64,000 nucleotides of DNA from Oxalobacteraceae bacterium (GCA_027490255.1 JAIXYM010000010.1:36662-100661); one strand, 5' to 3'; counted from the stretch's first letter, positions 7,684 through 18,693 are shown. Numbers and translations are program-made. Notes: generated from the letters alone by a model not told the origin.

Positions 7684-9948
7684 TCAGCCCAGCTTAAGCG
7701 GCAGGCTACGCAGGCGCTGACCTGTGATTTTGAATATGGCATTGGCCACCGCCGGCGCCACCGGCGGCGTACCAGGTTCACCTGCACCCTCAGGCGCTTC
7801 TTCACTTTGCATGATCTCGACATCAATCTGCGGCATTTCGCGCAGACGCAACATCGGATAATCATGAAAATTTCGCTGCACAACACGTCCATCACGTATC
7901 TGAATTTCACCGTGCAGCGCAGCCGATAAACCGTACGCTATCGCCGATTCAATTTGCTGCGTCACACCCAGCGGATTGACCACACGACCGCAATCAATCG
8001 CGCAACTGATGCGATGCACCTGTATACGTCCATCCGTGACCGATACCTCGGCGACTTGCGCGACGATGCTGCCAAAGGATTGATGCAAGGCGATACCCTG
8101 CTCGCGCCCCTCAGCAGGCTTGCCGGCCTTGGCTACTGCCGCCTCCAGAACCGCGCGATGACGTGGATGCTCGTGCAGCATCTGTCGCCGGAAACTCAGC
8201 GGATCCTGTCCCGCTGCCAGCGCCAGCTCGTCAATAAAACTCTCTTTGAAAAACGCGTTATGCGAATGACCGACTGAACGCCAGCTTCCCAGCGCAACCG
8301 GCGCATCCACCTTGACGTGCGATGCGCGCTGACTGGGGATTTCATAACAGTGATCGTGCAGACCTTCGACCGTGGTCTTGTCAGGCCCCAGCTGCGCCAA
8401 ACCAAAGGCCCGCGCCAGCATTTGCTGCACAGGCGCACCCGACGCAGAATGACTTTCCCAATGCACCACGCGACCTGAAGCATCCAGCGCTGCGCTCAGC
8501 CTTGTGATTGCCGCCGGACGATAAAAATCATGGGCCATGTCATCTTCACGTGACCAGACCAGACGCACCGGCGCCCCCTTTGCGGCCCGGGCCAGCAGGG
8601 CGGCTTGCACCACCATATCCGTTTCAAGCCGCCGACCAAAACCGCCGCCTAGATACGTCATATGTAAAGTCACCTGATCTTCGCTCAAGCCAAGCGCACG
8701 TGCAGCGGCACTGACCGCAATCGAAGGCACTTGCGTCGGCACCCAGAGCGACAGCTGATCTTTGATCAGCTGCGCCGTGCAGTTGATCGGCTCCATGGCC
8801 GCATGCGCGAGCAACGGCGCGCGATACTCTGCAGTGATCTTTTTTGCCGACGATGGTGCTTCACCACTGCCCTGACTGAAATAGGTAAATCCCGATTCCT
8901 GATCCAGACCATCCTTGAGCTGGGCAAACAACTTGGCATCAGAGAACTGTGCATTCGCACCTTCATCCCAGACCATCAACAAACGGCTTAGCGCCTTATG
9001 GGCCAGCCACCAGCTTTTGGCCAGCACCGCAACGGCCTCAGGTGCACCGGAACGGTCAGCTGGCAGCGCAACGACATCAATCACACCGGGCATCTTGCTC
9101 AGCTTCACGGAATCAAACGATGTCAGTGATCCGCCAGACACCGGGCACATTGCGATAGCCGCATGTATCAGGCCTGGGAGTCGGATATCCATGCCGAACT
9201 GGGCGCGACCATTAATCTTGTCCGCCAAGTCCAGCCGCGGTGTGGATTTGCCAATGAGTTTGAACTCTGTCGGCGCTTTGAGTGTAAACGGCACATCATC
9301 CATCTGAGCCGCCTCGGCCGCCAACGCGCCGTATCCTAATTTGCGACCATCTCGGTGAACCACAAAGCCTGCTTCTGTGGTGCACTCGTCTTGAGACACT
9401 TTCCACCGCAAGGCAGCAGTGGCCAGCAATCGCGCACGCGCGGCAGCACCTGCTTCTCGCATCGGTAACCAGCTGTCTTTGATACTTGACGATCCGCCCG
9501 TCGCCATGACACCCACCTCACGCTCGGCCTTGCGTGCCAGCCACTGCGCAACGCGCTTGATCGCCCCACGATCGTCAGGGTGAAACGGCAGGCCATCGGC
9601 CATCATGCTGGTGTCACCATAGATTTTGTCGATTGGCGCTTGCAGTAAACGGACTGCACTCATCGGTACATCAAGCTCCTCCGCCACCAGCATCGGCAAA
9701 GCAGTGGTCACGCCCTGACCCATCTCACTTTTGGCGACCACCACACCAACGCTACCGTCCACGCCAATCGTGACCCAGCCATTGAGCGCACTACTACCTT
9801 CTCCAAAATTCAATACCGCACGGCCATGCAAGCGCTGTCTCGGCGGCATTAGACCCCAGCCGACCACCAACGCGCCGGTGATTCCCAGTCCGCCCAGAAT
9901 GAAATGTCGGCGCGACAAGCCCGTTTTCGATGCCGATTGTTGTGACAA
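7684..9948 (-). CDS. Molybdenum hydroxylase large subunit (isoquinoline 1-oxidoreductase beta-type), Tat-exported
   Basis: This 754-residue protein belongs to the xanthine-oxidase family subgroup of IorB-like subunits, which carry the molybdenum cofactor and hydroxylate N-heterocycles or oxidise aldehydes. The N-terminus has a twin-arginine signal SRRHFILGG (Arg13-Arg14) followed by a hydrophobic stretch, so it should be exported to the periplasm. Cofactor-binding signatures include AKSEMGQGV, LGGGFGRR and the C-terminal GEPGTPPVAPAV, which carries the candidate active-site Glu. The start is TTG, with AGGAGGTT nine bases upstream. The 2Fe-2S alpha subunit and the cytochrome usually encoded beside it are absent on both sides. 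The substrate cannot be told from sequence. Confidence 0.88.
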   Translation of the reverse strand: MSQQSASKTGLSRRHFILGGLGITGALVVGWGLMPPRQRLHGRAVLNFGEGSSALNGWVTIGVDGSVGVVVAKSEMGQGVTTALPMLVAEELDVPMSAVRLLQAPIDKIYGDTSMMADGLPFHPDDRGAIKRVAQWLARKAEREVGVMATGGSSSIKDSWLPMREAGAAARARLLATAALRWKVSQDECTTEAGFVVHRDGRKLGYGALAAEAAQMDDVPFTLKAPTEFKLIGKSTPRLDLADKINGRAQFGMDIRLPGLIHAAIAMCPVSGGSLTSFDSVKLSKMPGVIDVVALPADRSGAPEAVAVLAKSWWLAHKALSRLLMVWDEGANAQFSDAKLFAQLKDGLDQESGFTYFSQGSGEAPSSAKKITAEYRAPLLAHAAMEPINCTAQLIKDQLSLWVPTQVPSIAVSAAARALGLSEDQVTLHMTYLGGGFGRRLETDMVVQAALLARAAKGAPVRLVWSREDDMAHDFYRPAAITRLSAALDASGRVVHWESHSASGAPVQQMLARAFGLAQLGPDKTTVEGLHDHCYEIPSQRASHVKVDAPVALGSWRSVGHSHNAFFKESFIDELALAAGQDPLSFRRQMLHEHPRHRAVLEAAVAKAGKPAEGREQGIALHQSFGSIVAQVAEVSVTDGRIQVHRISCAIDCGRVVNPLGVTQQIESAIAYGLSAALHGEIQIRDGRVVQRNFHDYPMLRLREMPQIDVEIMQSEEAPEGAGEPGTPPVAPAVANAIFKITGQRLRSLPLKLG

Positions 9949-10018
9949 GTTGAACCTCCTGTTTGCTCATCGGGCGTATGCTGATCTGCCGTGCCCGACC
10001 TAGAAAGCGACAGTGTAA

Positions 10019-10621
10019 ATGAGCGAGAGCTTTTTCCAATCCTTCGTCCTGCTTTTGCTCGTGACCGATCCCATAGGCAATGTGCCCTTGTTTGTCGCCG
10101 CACTTCATCAAGTACCAAGAGAACGACGCGCGCGCGTCATCGTGCGTGAATGCGCAATCGCTTTTGGACTGCTGCTCGCTTTCATGTTTGGTGGCCAGCA
10201 TTTTCTTGACGCCTTGCAGTTGAGCGAGATCTCGCTGCGCATTGGTGGTGGCGTCATTCTTTTCCTGATCGCCTTGCGCATGGTGTTTCCGCAGCCGGGA
10301 GGAATCTTCGGCGACACAGAGGATGCTTCTGTTGAACCCTTCATTGTGCCGCTGGCCATACCGGCGCTGGCCGGGCCCTCTGCACTGGTGACGGTATTGC
10401 TGTTCTCTTCGCGCGGTCAGATGGCCATGCCAGTATATGTGGGCGCGCTCTCGCTGGTGGCTGCCGTGTGGCTGGTCGTTCTGCTATCAGCCGAGTACCT
10501 GCAGCGCGTGCTCGGCTCGGCGGTGATGGCGGCCTTCGAACGTCTGATGGGCCTGATCCTGACGGCGATTGCCATCGAAATGCTGCTGGCCGGGATACGG
10601 GATTACATACAGTCGCTCTGA
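10019..10621 (+). CDS. MarC family integral membrane protein
   Basis: This 200-residue protein has about six hydrophobic segments. The opening DPIGNVPLFVA and the middle VPLAIPALAGPSAL are the two signature half-repeats of the MarC/UPF0056 family. The molecular function of the family is not established; the early link to multiple antibiotic resistance was not upheld. It diverges from the exported molybdenum hydroxylase gene with about 70 bases between starts. Confidence 0.92.
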   Translation: MSESFFQSFVLLLLVTDPIGNVPLFVAALHQVPRERRARVIVRECAIAFGLLLAFMFGGQHFLDALQLSEISLRIGGGVILFLIALRMVFPQPGGIFGDTEDASVEPFIVPLAIPALAGPSALVTVLLFSSRGQMAMPVYVGALSLVAAVWLVVLLSAEYLQRVLGSAVMAAFERLMGLILTAIAIEMLLAGIRDYIQSL

Positions 10622-10722
10622 GCTTGAAACCTACCCGGCAAGACGAAATCAATCAAATTGGGCACAAATAAAGGCTCAATACAGATTATTATTTCGCTTT
10701 TAATCACAAGTCGACGCATTTC

Positions 10723-11631
10723 ATGGATCAATTCAAGCAGATTTCGACCTTTGTCGATGTCGCAGCTCGCGGCAGCCTTTCTGCTGCTGCCCGTGCCGAG
10801 GGAATCGCACCGGCCGTCATTGGACGCCGCCTCGATGCACTTGAGGCCAGACTCGGCGTGAAACTGCTGCAAAGAACCACCCGAAAAATTGCGCTCACCC
10901 ATGAAGGCCTGGCATTTCTGGAAAACTGTCAGCGCATCCTGCTCGATCTGGAAAACGCTGAATCGCAAGTATCCGAGCGCAGTGCGCGACCGAGTGGGCA
11001 TCTGCTGATCTCAGCTCCGGCAGGATTTGGTCGTCAGCACGTTGCACCGCTGATCTCGTCATTTTTGGCAGAGCATCGCGACGTCACGCTCACCCTGAGT
11101 CTCAATGATCGCGTGGTTGACCTGATTGGCGAAGGCATTGACGTTGCGATACGGATTGCTGACCTGTCCGACTCTAGTCTGGTCGGGGTAAAGCTCGCTG
11201 ACAATAAACGTGTTGTGGTTGGATCACCGGAGTACTTCAAGAAACACGGACGACCCTTGTCACCGGATGAGTTATCGCATCATAACTGTCTTGCCATGTC
11301 GAGTGACGGCAGCCAACGAGGATGGACTTTTCGCCAAAACGGCAAAAACATGACGGCCAAAGTCGCCGGGACCATGGGCTGCAATGACGGCGCTGTGCTG
11401 CATGATTGGGCGCTTGCCGGGCGCGGACTTGCCTGGCGTTCGATGTGGGAAGTGGGTGTCGAGATTGAATCGGGCCTTCTTGAGACAGTGCTTGACGAGT
11501 TTGCTGCACCAGGTAATGACATCTACGCAGTGTTCGCGCAGCGGCAGCATTTACCCTTGCGCATACGGTCTTTCGTCGATTTCCTGCGCAGAGCATTCGC
11601 GCAACCCGATTACTGGCGGAAATCGCGATAA
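10723..11631 (+). CDS. LysR-family transcriptional regulator
   Basis: This 302-residue regulator has an N-terminal winged helix-turn-helix (DQFKQISTFVDVAARGSLSAAARAEG, recognition helix around VIGRRLDALEARLGVKLLQR) and a periplasmic-binding-protein-like effector domain. It lies between marC and cspA, and no obviously co-regulated divergent target is present, so its regulon is unknown. A perfect 10-bp hairpin follows immediately and would terminate both this gene and cspA. Confidence 0.92.
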   Translation: MDQFKQISTFVDVAARGSLSAAARAEGIAPAVIGRRLDALEARLGVKLLQRTTRKIALTHEGLAFLENCQRILLDLENAESQVSERSARPSGHLLISAPAGFGRQHVAPLISSFLAEHRDVTLTLSLNDRVVDLIGEGIDVAIRIADLSDSSLVGVKLADNKRVVVGSPEYFKKHGRPLSPDELSHHNCLAMSSDGSQRGWTFRQNGKNMTAKVAGTMGCNDGAVLHDWALAGRGLAWRSMWEVGVEIESGLLETVLDEFAAPGNDIYAVFAQRQHLPLRIRSFVDFLRRAFAQPDYWRKSR

Positions 11632-11668
11632 AAAAACCTCCTGAATTTTTCAAATCAGGAGGTTCTTT
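11629..11668. terminator. Bidirectional rho-independent terminator between the lysR-type gene and cspA
   Basis: Arms AACCTCCTGA (11635-11644) and TCAGGAGGTT (11655-11664) pair perfectly around a 10-base loop. Seven A residues precede the hairpin, giving a U-run on the minus strand. On the plus side the tail is the shorter TTCTTTT. Both convergent genes end within about 55 bases. Confidence 0.88.
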
Positions 11669-11718
11669 TGCCAACTCGTCACGAGGACGGTCAGCGAGTC
11701 ATGCAAGGTTCAAACGAA

Positions 11719-11922
11719 TCAGATAGGCTGAATGTTCGATGCTTGTTTGCCTTTAGGGCCGCTCGTCACTTCGAACTGAACGCGCTGATTTTCCTGCAGG
11801 GACTTGAAGCCGTTGCTTTGAATCGCGGAAAAGTGTGCGAACAGATCTTCGCCACCTTCGTCCGGTGTGATGAAACCAAAACCTTTTGCATCATTGAACC
11901 ACTTGACTGTACCAGTTGCCAT
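11719..11922 (-). CDS. cspA: Cold-shock protein CspA family
   Basis: This is a 67-residue single cold-shock domain with RNP1 (KGFGFI) and RNP2 (DLFAHF) nucleic-acid-binding motifs. It starts [16 protein letters not shown], the usual family opening. The frame continues open upstream, but the ATG with AGGAAATGCA before it gives the family length. It acts as a single-stranded RNA/DNA chaperone. A TATAAT on the minus strand at 12043-12038 would give a leader of about 110 bases, in keeping with cspA leaders known to control expression by RNA structure. Confidence 0.95.
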   Translation of the reverse strand: MATGTVKWFNDAKGFGFITPDEGGEDLFAHFSAIQSNGFKSLQENQRVQFEVTSGPKGKQASNIQPI

Positions 11923-12037
11923 TGCATTTCCTATCTTAGTAAGTGAGGCAGAATATCCGCCAGAAGAGCGTCTCAACCAAGTAAGGAATTACAGACTGAT
12001 ACTGCACCACTGCTACTCGAATCTCAACGTGGCCACA

Positions 12038-12043
12038 ATTATA
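12038..12043 (-). promoter_or_regulatory. Candidate -10 box for cspA
   Basis: A perfect TATAAT reads on the minus strand about 115 bases upstream of the cspA ATG. No convincing -35 lies 16-18 bases further upstream, so the call rests on the -10 alone and on the long leader expected for this gene family. Confidence 0.4.
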
Positions 12044-12221
12044 CTTGAGAAGCTGTCCACAACCGCCTGATCCAAAAAGAATTTGACCCAGATCGAAAAT
12101 TGTGAATTCTGGCGCCGCAATCCGGTAATTTTTGCCTGGGCAGACACGTTGTGCGGAGCGCGCCCAAATCGCCTATAGTCCCGGGAGTTGCCCTGAAACC
12201 CGCATTCTTACCCGATTCCCC

Positions 12222-13838
12222 ATGAAATTTGATGTAGCCATTGTCGGCAGTGGCCTGGCCGGCCTGTCCGTTGCCCTCCATCTGGCCCATACCCGTCAGG
12301 TGGTGGTCATTTCCAAACGTGCGCTCAGAGACGGTGCCAGCGACTGGGCGCAAGGGGGGATTGCAGCGGTACTGGACTCCCACGACAGCCATGACCAGCA
12401 CGTTTCCGACACCCTAGTGGCCGGCGCTGGCCTGTGCGATGAAACCGCTACCCGTCACATCGTCGAGCAGGGCCGCGAAGCGATCGAATGGCTGATCGCA
12501 CAAGGCGTGCCCTTCACCCGCGATGAGCAGACGGAACTCGGCTTTCACCTCACCCGCGAAGGTGGGCACAGTCAGCGACGCATCATCCACGCAGCGGATG
12601 CGACCGGCCATGCGGTGCAACTGACCCTCGAAGAACAGGTGCGCAAACATCCGAACATTACCCTGCTCGAACATCATTTCGCCATCGATCTGGTCACGAC
12701 CGACAAACTCGGCCTGACCGAATCGCCGCCCCGCTGCCTCGGCTTGTACGCGCAGGATGTCGGTACCGGACAAGTGATGACCATTGACGCCGATCACACC
12801 GTGCTCGCCACCGGTGGCGCGGGCAAAGTGTATCTCTACACCACCAATCCTGACACCGCAACGGGTGACGGCATTGCGATGGCCTGGCGCGCCGGATGCC
12901 GGGTCGCGAACATGGAATTCATTCAGTTTCACCCGACTTGCCTTTATCACCCCTACGCAAAATCATTCCTGATTACCGAGGCGGTTCGGGGCGAAGGCGG
13001 TTTACTGAAACTGCCTGAGACGGCCGGTCAGGCCGCTGGTCAGCGCTTCATGCCCTCACATGACGATCGCGGCGAGCTTGCACCACGCGATGTGGTCGCG
13101 CGCGCGATTGACTTCGAAATGAAAAAACGCGGTCTGGACTATGTCGATCTCGATATCAGCCACAAACCACCCGAATTCCTGCAATCGCATTTCCCAACCA
13201 TTTATGCACGCTGCCTGGAATTGGGCATCGACATCACAAAGCAAGCCATACCCATCGTGCCTGCCACGCATTACACCTGCGGCGGCATCGTGACCGATCT
13301 TGCCGGTCGCACCGATTTGCAGGGCTTGTATGCAGTCGGTGAGACTGCCTACACAGGACTACACGGCGCCAATCGGCTGGCCAGTAACTCATTGCTGGAG
13401 TGTGTCGTACTTGGCCGTGCTGCCGCAATGCATATTGCCAACCAAGGCAAGGTCGCAACTTTATCGCTGCCAGCCTGGGATGAAAGCCGAGTCACCAATG
13501 CAGACGAAGAGGTCGTCATCACCCAGAACTGGGATGAGCTGCGGCGTTTCATGTGGAGCTTCGTGGGTATCGTACGCACCACCAAGCGACTCGAGCGTGC
13601 GCAACACCGCATAGGCTTGCTCAAAGAAGAGATTGACGAGTATTACGCAAACTTCCGGATCACGCGCGATTTGCTCGAGCTACGCAATCTGGTCGAAGTT
13701 GCATCGCTGATTGTCAGCAGCGCACTGTCTCGCCGTGAGAGCCGCGGATTGCACTACAGTCTGGATTATCCTGAGACGCTACCTAAAGCTTTGCCAACCG
13801 TGCTGACACCAGCGCGTCGCAGCGCAGTTCGAGCCTAA
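12222..13838 (+). CDS. nadB: L-aspartate oxidase
   Basis: NadB oxidises L-aspartate to iminoaspartate using FAD, the first step of de novo NAD synthesis. The 538-residue product begins [16 protein letters not shown] with the FAD dinucleotide motif. It continues with [12 protein letters not shown], the active-site region FHPTCLY, and RDVVARAID in the succinate-dehydrogenase-like domain, and ends with a helical C-terminal domain. The ATG at 12222 was chosen because the upstream open frame is not family-like. A weak TATAGT (12174-12179) may be its -10. nadB converges on nadC, with nadA behind it, so all three NAD genes lie together on opposite strands. Confidence 0.96.
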   Translation: MKFDVAIVGSGLAGLSVALHLAHTRQVVVISKRALRDGASDWAQGGIAAVLDSHDSHDQHVSDTLVAGAGLCDETATRHIVEQGREAIEWLIAQGVPFTRDEQTELGFHLTREGGHSQRRIIHAADATGHAVQLTLEEQVRKHPNITLLEHHFAIDLVTTDKLGLTESPPRCLGLYAQDVGTGQVMTIDADHTVLATGGAGKVYLYTTNPDTATGDGIAMAWRAGCRVANMEFIQFHPTCLYHPYAKSFLITEAVRGEGGLLKLPETAGQAAGQRFMPSHDDRGELAPRDVVARAIDFEMKKRGLDYVDLDISHKPPEFLQSHFPTIYARCLELGIDITKQAIPIVPATHYTCGGIVTDLAGRTDLQGLYAVGETAYTGLHGANRLASNSLLECVVLGRAAAMHIANQGKVATLSLPAWDESRVTNADEEVVITQNWDELRRFMWSFVGIVRTTKRLERAQHRIGLLKEEIDEYYANFRITRDLLELRNLVEVASLIVSSALSRRESRGLHYSLDYPETLPKALPTVLTPARRSAVRA

Positions 13839-13880
13839 GTCGCAAGCAAGTGGTGTTGGGTTCGTGATGTCACGCTTAGA

Positions 13881-14744
13881 TCAGATGACCCTGAGCGAAT
13901 AATCGACTGCCCGGATGTCTTTGGTCAGGCTGCCGATGGAAATGCGATCGACACCCGTTTCTGCAATCGCTCTCACCGTATCGCGTTGTATGCCGCCAGA
14001 CGCCTCCAGCAATGCTCTGCCTGCATTGAGCGTCACTGCAGCGCGCATGGCCTCAATCGAGAAATTATCCAGCATTATCGATACTGCACCGGCATCCAGT
14101 GCTTCTTTCAATTCAGCGGCGTTTTCCACTTCAATTTGAATAGTCACACCGGCATGCAGTGCCTGCGCCGCCTTCAACGCTGGTGCAATGCCGCCGGCAG
14201 CAGCGATGTGATTTTCTTTGATCAAAATGCCATCGTACAAGGCCAATCGCTGATTCTGACCACCACCCACGCGAACCGCATATTTTTGCGCGAGGCGAAG
14301 TCCCGGTACCGTTTTTCGAGTATCGAGAATGACAGCGTGGGTTCCTGCTACGAGCGTCACATACTCGCGCGTCATGGTCGCCACGCCTGACAGCAATTGC
14401 AGAAAATTCATCGCAGCACGCTCGGCCGTCATCAGCGAACGCGCTGGCCCAGTGATTTCGCAGACGACAGTATCTGCCTGCATCAGATTACCCTCGGCAT
14501 AATGCCAATGAATAATCAGACGGGGATCAAGCGCAGCCATCACCCCTTCAAACCATGGCGCACCACATAACACCGCCGCTTCTCGCACTGTCAGCCTAGC
14601 CTGCACAACACCCTGCTCCGGAAGCAGTTGCGCAGTCCAGTCACCCGCGCCTATGTCTTCTGCCAAAGCAGCGGCGATATTTTGTTCAAACGCAGTCGCC
14701 AACGCCGCATCGAAAGGTGCGAAGCGGTTGTGCAGCGTGCTCAT
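13881..14744 (-). CDS. nadC: Nicotinate-nucleotide pyrophosphorylase (carboxylating)
   Basis: NadC converts quinolinate and PRPP to nicotinate mononucleotide, CO2 and pyrophosphate. The 287-residue protein shows the family features EDIGAGDWT near the start, the active-site run [29 protein letters not shown], and the C-terminal barrel end [10 protein letters not shown]. The ATG overlaps the nadA stop (ATGA), so quinolinate made by NadA is used by the product of the next gene on the same message. Confidence 0.96.
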   Translation of the reverse strand: MSTLHNRFAPFDAALATAFEQNIAAALAEDIGAGDWTAQLLPEQGVVQARLTVREAAVLCGAPWFEGVMAALDPRLIIHWHYAEGNLMQADTVVCEITGPARSLMTAERAAMNFLQLLSGVATMTREYVTLVAGTHAVILDTRKTVPGLRLAQKYAVRVGGGQNQRLALYDGILIKENHIAAAGGIAPALKAAQALHAGVTIQIEVENAAELKEALDAGAVSIMLDNFSIEAMRAAVTLNAGRALLEASGGIQRDTVRAIAETGVDRISIGSLTKDIRAVDYSLRVI

Positions 14745-15868
14745 GCCGGGCCGATACCCGAGAAAAGTTTCTGCTCGGCCGCCAAATCCGCCGAAGGCCG
14801 GGTGTTGGCTTTGCGTTCAGCCGCAAAATCTAGCATACGCTGTATGCACGTGACAGCCTGCTCGCGCACCGCTGCGTCGACGTGAATTTGATTACGGCCC
14901 GACTCCAGCACATCCGCAAGATTCTGCAGACCATTCATGGCCATCCACGGACAATGCGCGCAGCTCTTGCAGGTCGCACTATTGCCTGCAGTCGGTGCTT
15001 CGATGAAGCGCTTGCCGGGAGCTGCAGAGCGCATCTTGTGCAAAATACCGTTGTCGGTGGCAACGATAAATTCCGGCGCATCCAATGAGACCGCCGCTGC
15101 AATCAGCTGCGAGGTCGAGCCCACAACATCCGCCTGCGCGACGACAGCAGCTGGTGATTCCGGATGCACCAGCACTTTTGCTTGCGGATGCGCTTGGCGC
15201 AGCAGCTCAAGCTCGACACCCTTGAATTCATCATGCACCAGACAAGAACCCTGCCAGAGCAACATGTCGGCGCCGGTTTGCTTTTGGATGTACGCACCCA
15301 AATGACGGTCAGGTGCCCAGAGGATTTTTTTACCCTGCGCATGCAGATGCGCGACGATGTCCAGGCCGATGGACGACGTCACCATCCAGTCAGCACGCGC
15401 CTTAACTGCCGCGCTAGTGTTGGCATAAACCACTACGGTACGATCAGGATGGGCATCGCAAAAGGCAGCGAATTCGTCTGCGGGGCAACCCAGATCCAGC
15501 GAACAAGTCGCATCCAGATCCGGCATCAGCACAGTCTTTTCGGGCGAGAGAATTTTTGCCGTCTCACCCATGAAACGTACACCGGCCACCACCAGCGTCT
15601 TTGCGGGATGGTCTCGACCGAAGCGCGCCATCTCAAGCGAATCCGAAACGCAACCGCCGGTTTCCTCAGCCAAATCCTGCAGATCTGCATCGACGTAGTA
15701 GTGCGCGACCAGTACCGCCTGTTTTTCTTTCAGAAGACGACGTATCTTGTCTTTAAGCGCAGCCTTTTCGCTCGCCTGCAAGATTTCGGGTACCTTAGCC
15801 CAAGCGGAGGCCACGCAACTAGCGCCATCGCCTGAGGGGCGCTCAAATTCAACGGTTTTAATTTCCAT
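14741..15868 (-). CDS. nadA: Quinolinate synthase
   Basis: NadA condenses iminoaspartate with dihydroxyacetone phosphate to quinolinate and carries a 4Fe-4S cluster. The cluster Cys residues are visible in [19 protein letters not shown] and the [10 protein letters not shown] run. [19 protein letters not shown] marks the first domain. The start is set at the ATG giving [11 protein letters not shown] (375 residues); an in-frame TTG ten codons upstream is possible but less likely. It is the first gene of the nadA-nadC pair. Confidence 0.96.
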   Translation of the reverse strand: MEIKTVEFERPSGDGASCVASAWAKVPEILQASEKAALKDKIRRLLKEKQAVLVAHYYVDADLQDLAEETGGCVSDSLEMARFGRDHPAKTLVVAGVRFMGETAKILSPEKTVLMPDLDATCSLDLGCPADEFAAFCDAHPDRTVVVYANTSAAVKARADWMVTSSIGLDIVAHLHAQGKKILWAPDRHLGAYIQKQTGADMLLWQGSCLVHDEFKGVELELLRQAHPQAKVLVHPESPAAVVAQADVVGSTSQLIAAAVSLDAPEFIVATDNGILHKMRSAAPGKRFIEAPTAGNSATCKSCAHCPWMAMNGLQNLADVLESGRNQIHVDAAVREQAVTCIQRMLDFAAERKANTRPSADLAAEQKLFSGIGPA

Positions 15869-15901
15869 GGCAGTCGCTTCTTCGTCAGTCTGCGTCAAAA
15901 A

Positions 15902-17500
15902 TCACTGTATGCCTTGGGTCGCCAGATACTCGTCATAATTTCCCTTGAAATCGATGATCTCGCCCTGTCGAATCTCAAGAATACGATTGGCCAGCGAGGA
16001 AACAAATTCCCGGTCATGTGAAACAAATATCAGGGTGCCTTCGTATTTTTCCAGAGCGATGTTGAGCGATTCGATGGATTCCATATCCATGTGATTCGTT
16101 GGCTCATCCATCAGCATCACATTGTGCCGCCCCAGCATCAGCTTGCCGTACACCATGCGACCCTTCTCGCCGCCGGACAAGACCTTGACTGTTTTTTTCA
16201 CATCATCACCAGAGAACAACAAGCGTCCCAGAATCGAGCGTACGGCCTGATCATCATCACCTTCGCGGGTCCATTCAGTCATCCAATCAGTGAGCGTCTT
16301 GTCGGCAGCAAATTCCTCGGTCGGATCCTGGGGCATATAACCAATATCAGCATTCTCCGCCCACTTGACGGTACCCGCATCCGGCGTAAGTCCGCACAAA
16401 TCCCCACCCAGGCAACGCAGCAAGGTCGTTTTGCCGGCACCGTTTTCACCAATGATGGCGATCTTCTCACCCGCCTCGATTGAAATACTGAGATTCTTAA
16501 ACAGAGCCCGGTCGTAGGACTTGGCAATCCCCTGAGATTCCACCGCAAGCCGATGTAACTTTTTACCCATTTCAAAACGCACAAACGGGTTTTGCCGCGA
16601 CGAGGGCTTCACATCCTCTACTTTGATTTTTTCTATCTGTTTGGCACGTGACGTTGCCTGACGTGCCTTAGATTTGTTGGCCGAGAAGCGACGCACGAAA
16701 TCCTGCAACTCGGTGATCTTTTCTTTCGCCTTGGCATTGACGGCCATTTGCTGAGCGCGCGCCTGCGACGAAGCGAGCATGTAGTCATCATAGTTGCCGG
16801 GATAAACCTTCAGTGTGCCGTAATCCATGTCCGCCATATGAGTGCAGACCTGATTGAGAAAGTGGCGATCGTGCGAGATGATGATCATCGTCGAATTGCG
16901 CTCATTGAGCACATCTTCGAGCCAGCGGATGGTGTTGATATCAAGGTTGTTGGTCGGCTCGTCCAGCAAAAGAATGTCGGGATTCGAGAACAGGGCTTGC
17001 GCCAGCAATACTCGCAGCTTCCAGCCCGGAGCAATGCTGCTCATCTGACCGCTGTGCTGCACCGTAGGTATGCCTACGCCCGAGAGTAATTCTCCGGCGC
17101 GCGCTTCAGCAGTGTAGCCGTCGTATTCGGCAAACTTCGCCTCGAGATCGGCCGCTTTCATGTAATCATCGTCGGTCGCATCCGGGTTCGCGTAAATTGC
17201 ATCGCGCTCACTCATCGCAGCCCACATTTCGGTATGGCCCATCATCACCACATCCAGCACGCGCATCTCTTCAAAGGCGAACTGATCCTGACGCAGTTTA
17301 CCCAGACGCTCATTTGCATCAAGCATCACGGTGCCGGAGGATGGCTCAAGATCACCGCCGAGAATTTTCATAAAGGTCGACTTGCCGCAGCCGTTAGCGC
17401 CGATCAGGCCGTAGCGATTGCCATCGCCGAATTTGACCGAAATATTTTCGAAAAGCGGCTTGGGGCCGAACTGCATGGTGATATTGGCGGTGGAAAGCAC
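15902..17500 (-). CDS. ybiT: ABC-F family ATPase, YbiT-like
   Basis: ABC-F proteins are soluble double-ATPase factors that act at the ribosomal E site. This 532-residue protein has two nucleotide-binding domains: Walker [10 protein letters not shown] and [11 protein letters not shown] in the first, GENGAGKTT and [10 protein letters not shown] in the second, joined by a charged linker rich in Lys and Arg. The opening [18 protein letters not shown] and the length identify the YbiT branch rather than EttA or Uup. The start is a GTG at 17500 with GAGG eight bases upstream; the frame is open for another 80 codons upstream but that stretch has no family character. Confidence 0.9.
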   Translation of the reverse strand: MLSTANITMQFGPKPLFENISVKFGDGNRYGLIGANGCGKSTFMKILGGDLEPSSGTVMLDANERLGKLRQDQFAFEEMRVLDVVMMGHTEMWAAMSERDAIYANPDATDDDYMKAADLEAKFAEYDGYTAEARAGELLSGVGIPTVQHSGQMSSIAPGWKLRVLLAQALFSNPDILLLDEPTNNLDINTIRWLEDVLNERNSTMIIISHDRHFLNQVCTHMADMDYGTLKVYPGNYDDYMLASSQARAQQMAVNAKAKEKITELQDFVRRFSANKSKARQATSRAKQIEKIKVEDVKPSSRQNPFVRFEMGKKLHRLAVESQGIAKSYDRALFKNLSISIEAGEKIAIIGENGAGKTTLLRCLGGDLCGLTPDAGTVKWAENADIGYMPQDPTEEFAADKTLTDWMTEWTREGDDDQAVRSILGRLLFSGDDVKKTVKVLSGGEKGRMVYGKLMLGRHNVMLMDEPTNHMDMESIESLNIALEKYEGTLIFVSHDREFVSSLANRILEIRQGEIIDFKGNYDEYLATQGIQ

Positions 17501-17675
17501 TGCGGAAACCTCAGAGATGCGGACAGGAAGAAAAAAACCAGGCGTTTCGTTGCCTACGACATAGTCGTCAGGGCGCCGATTCAAGAGCGAGATTTTAGCA
17601 TTGAGGCTGCCCAACCGGCGAAGGCTCCCTCCGCTTGTTGCTACACCGCCCGAAGGGCTGTGCCGACAGCTGAAC

Positions 17676-18587
17676 CTATGGCCGCAGGCCGGAATAGCCG
17701 CTGAGGGCCAGCTGCAGCTTGGCCGAGTCTGACTGAACACGGCACACAGCGCCGACTGGCAAGGTCAATTTGTCTCGCGTGTGGCCAAAAGGCAGTCCTT
17801 GCAGCACAGGTACAGGCAACAGATCTCTCAGGCCAGCCAGCATGGCTTCAAAGTCATAGCCATTGTCATACTCACTGAGGCGGTAGCCCGAAAAATCCCC
17901 CAGAATCACCGCCTGCTGGCGAGCCAAAACACCGGCATGCAGAAGCTGCAACAACATGCGTTCTATACGATAAGGATGCTCGTTCACATCTTCGATGAAG
18001 AGAATCCCGCCCTCCACGGCCGGCATCCAGGGTGTACCAATGAGATGGTTGATCATGGACAGATTACCGCCCCATAATTTTCCCTCGACATCAACGCTGG
18101 GGTTATCAAGCGCTGAAATCTCAGCCGTCATCGGTCCGTTCAGACATTGCCAAAAACGCGACTCCGTGAATTCACTGATATCCGCTCGACTAAAATCATC
18201 GCAGATCATGGGTCCGGCAAAACTAACCGCACCAGTTTTTGCCAGTAAACCCAGATGCAAGGCGGTGAAATCGCTATGCCCAATAAAATGTTTTCCACTG
18301 TCTGCCAGCAATCCAAAATCAATCGTCGGCAGAAGTCGCGACAATCCATAACCACCCCGCAGAGCAATAACGATCTCCACCTCAGGATGCCTGGCCGCAT
18401 CATGGAGTTGTTGCAATCGATCCGCATCACTGGCCGCAAAGCGCTGATACTTTTTGAAGGTGCTACAGAAATCATGCACCTGATGTCCCTGCGCACGCAG
18501 TCGTGTGGCCGCACGATTTAAAGCCTCAGGATCAGCTGCATAGCCGCTGGGGGCCACAATAGCAATGTGTCGTGATGTTGGTGTCAT
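17676..18587 (-). CDS. ldcA: Muramoyltetrapeptide LD-carboxypeptidase (peptidase S66)
   Basis: This cytoplasmic serine peptidase trims the terminal D-Ala from muropeptide tetrapeptides during murein recycling. The 303-residue protein has the nucleophile Ser105 in GHSDFT, the Glu in [14 protein letters not shown] and a His in LPFGHTRDK, which complete the Ser-Glu-His triad. The N-terminal APSG and ALRGGYG motifs fit the family. The ATG sits at the end of four copies of an 8-base repeat, so no normal ribosome-binding site precedes it. It follows tadA on the same strand at 106 bases. Confidence 0.92.
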   Translation of the reverse strand: MTPTSRHIAIVAPSGYAADPEALNRAATRLRAQGHQVHDFCSTFKKYQRFAASDADRLQQLHDAARHPEVEIVIALRGGYGLSRLLPTIDFGLLADSGKHFIGHSDFTALHLGLLAKTGAVSFAGPMICDDFSRADISEFTESRFWQCLNGPMTAEISALDNPSVDVEGKLWGGNLSMINHLIGTPWMPAVEGGILFIEDVNEHPYRIERMLLQLLHAGVLARQQAVILGDFSGYRLSEYDNGYDFEAMLAGLRDLLPVPVLQGLPFGHTRDKLTLPVGAVCRVQSDSAKLQLALSGYSGLRP

Positions 18588-18617
18588 GGGCTTATGGGCT
18601 TATGGGCTTATGGGCGT
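18586..18617 (-). repeat. 8-bp tandem repeat (about four copies) touching the ldcA start codon
   Basis: The unit ATGGGCTT on the plus strand (AAGCCCAT on the coding strand) occurs three times exactly, with a fourth copy differing at one base. The first copy overlaps the ATG of ldcA. The region just upstream of a start normally holds the Shine-Dalgarno sequence, and none is seen here. Copy-number change by slippage would alter leader length in 8-base steps. Confidence 0.93.
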
Positions 18618-18693
18618 ACGCTACAAAATATCGTGAGGTGGGGCGTGATGTAAGGCGTCATGGTGGATAGCCTGATGATTTTTTTAATCTGTT

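Noticed and set aside
10019..10621. marC as a multiple-antibiotic-resistance gene
   Set aside because: The family was not confirmed in resistance, so only the family name is used.
17501..17740. 80-codon N-terminal extension of the ABC-F protein
   Set aside because: The extension has no family similarity; a GTG with a good ribosome-binding site gives the normal 532-residue length.
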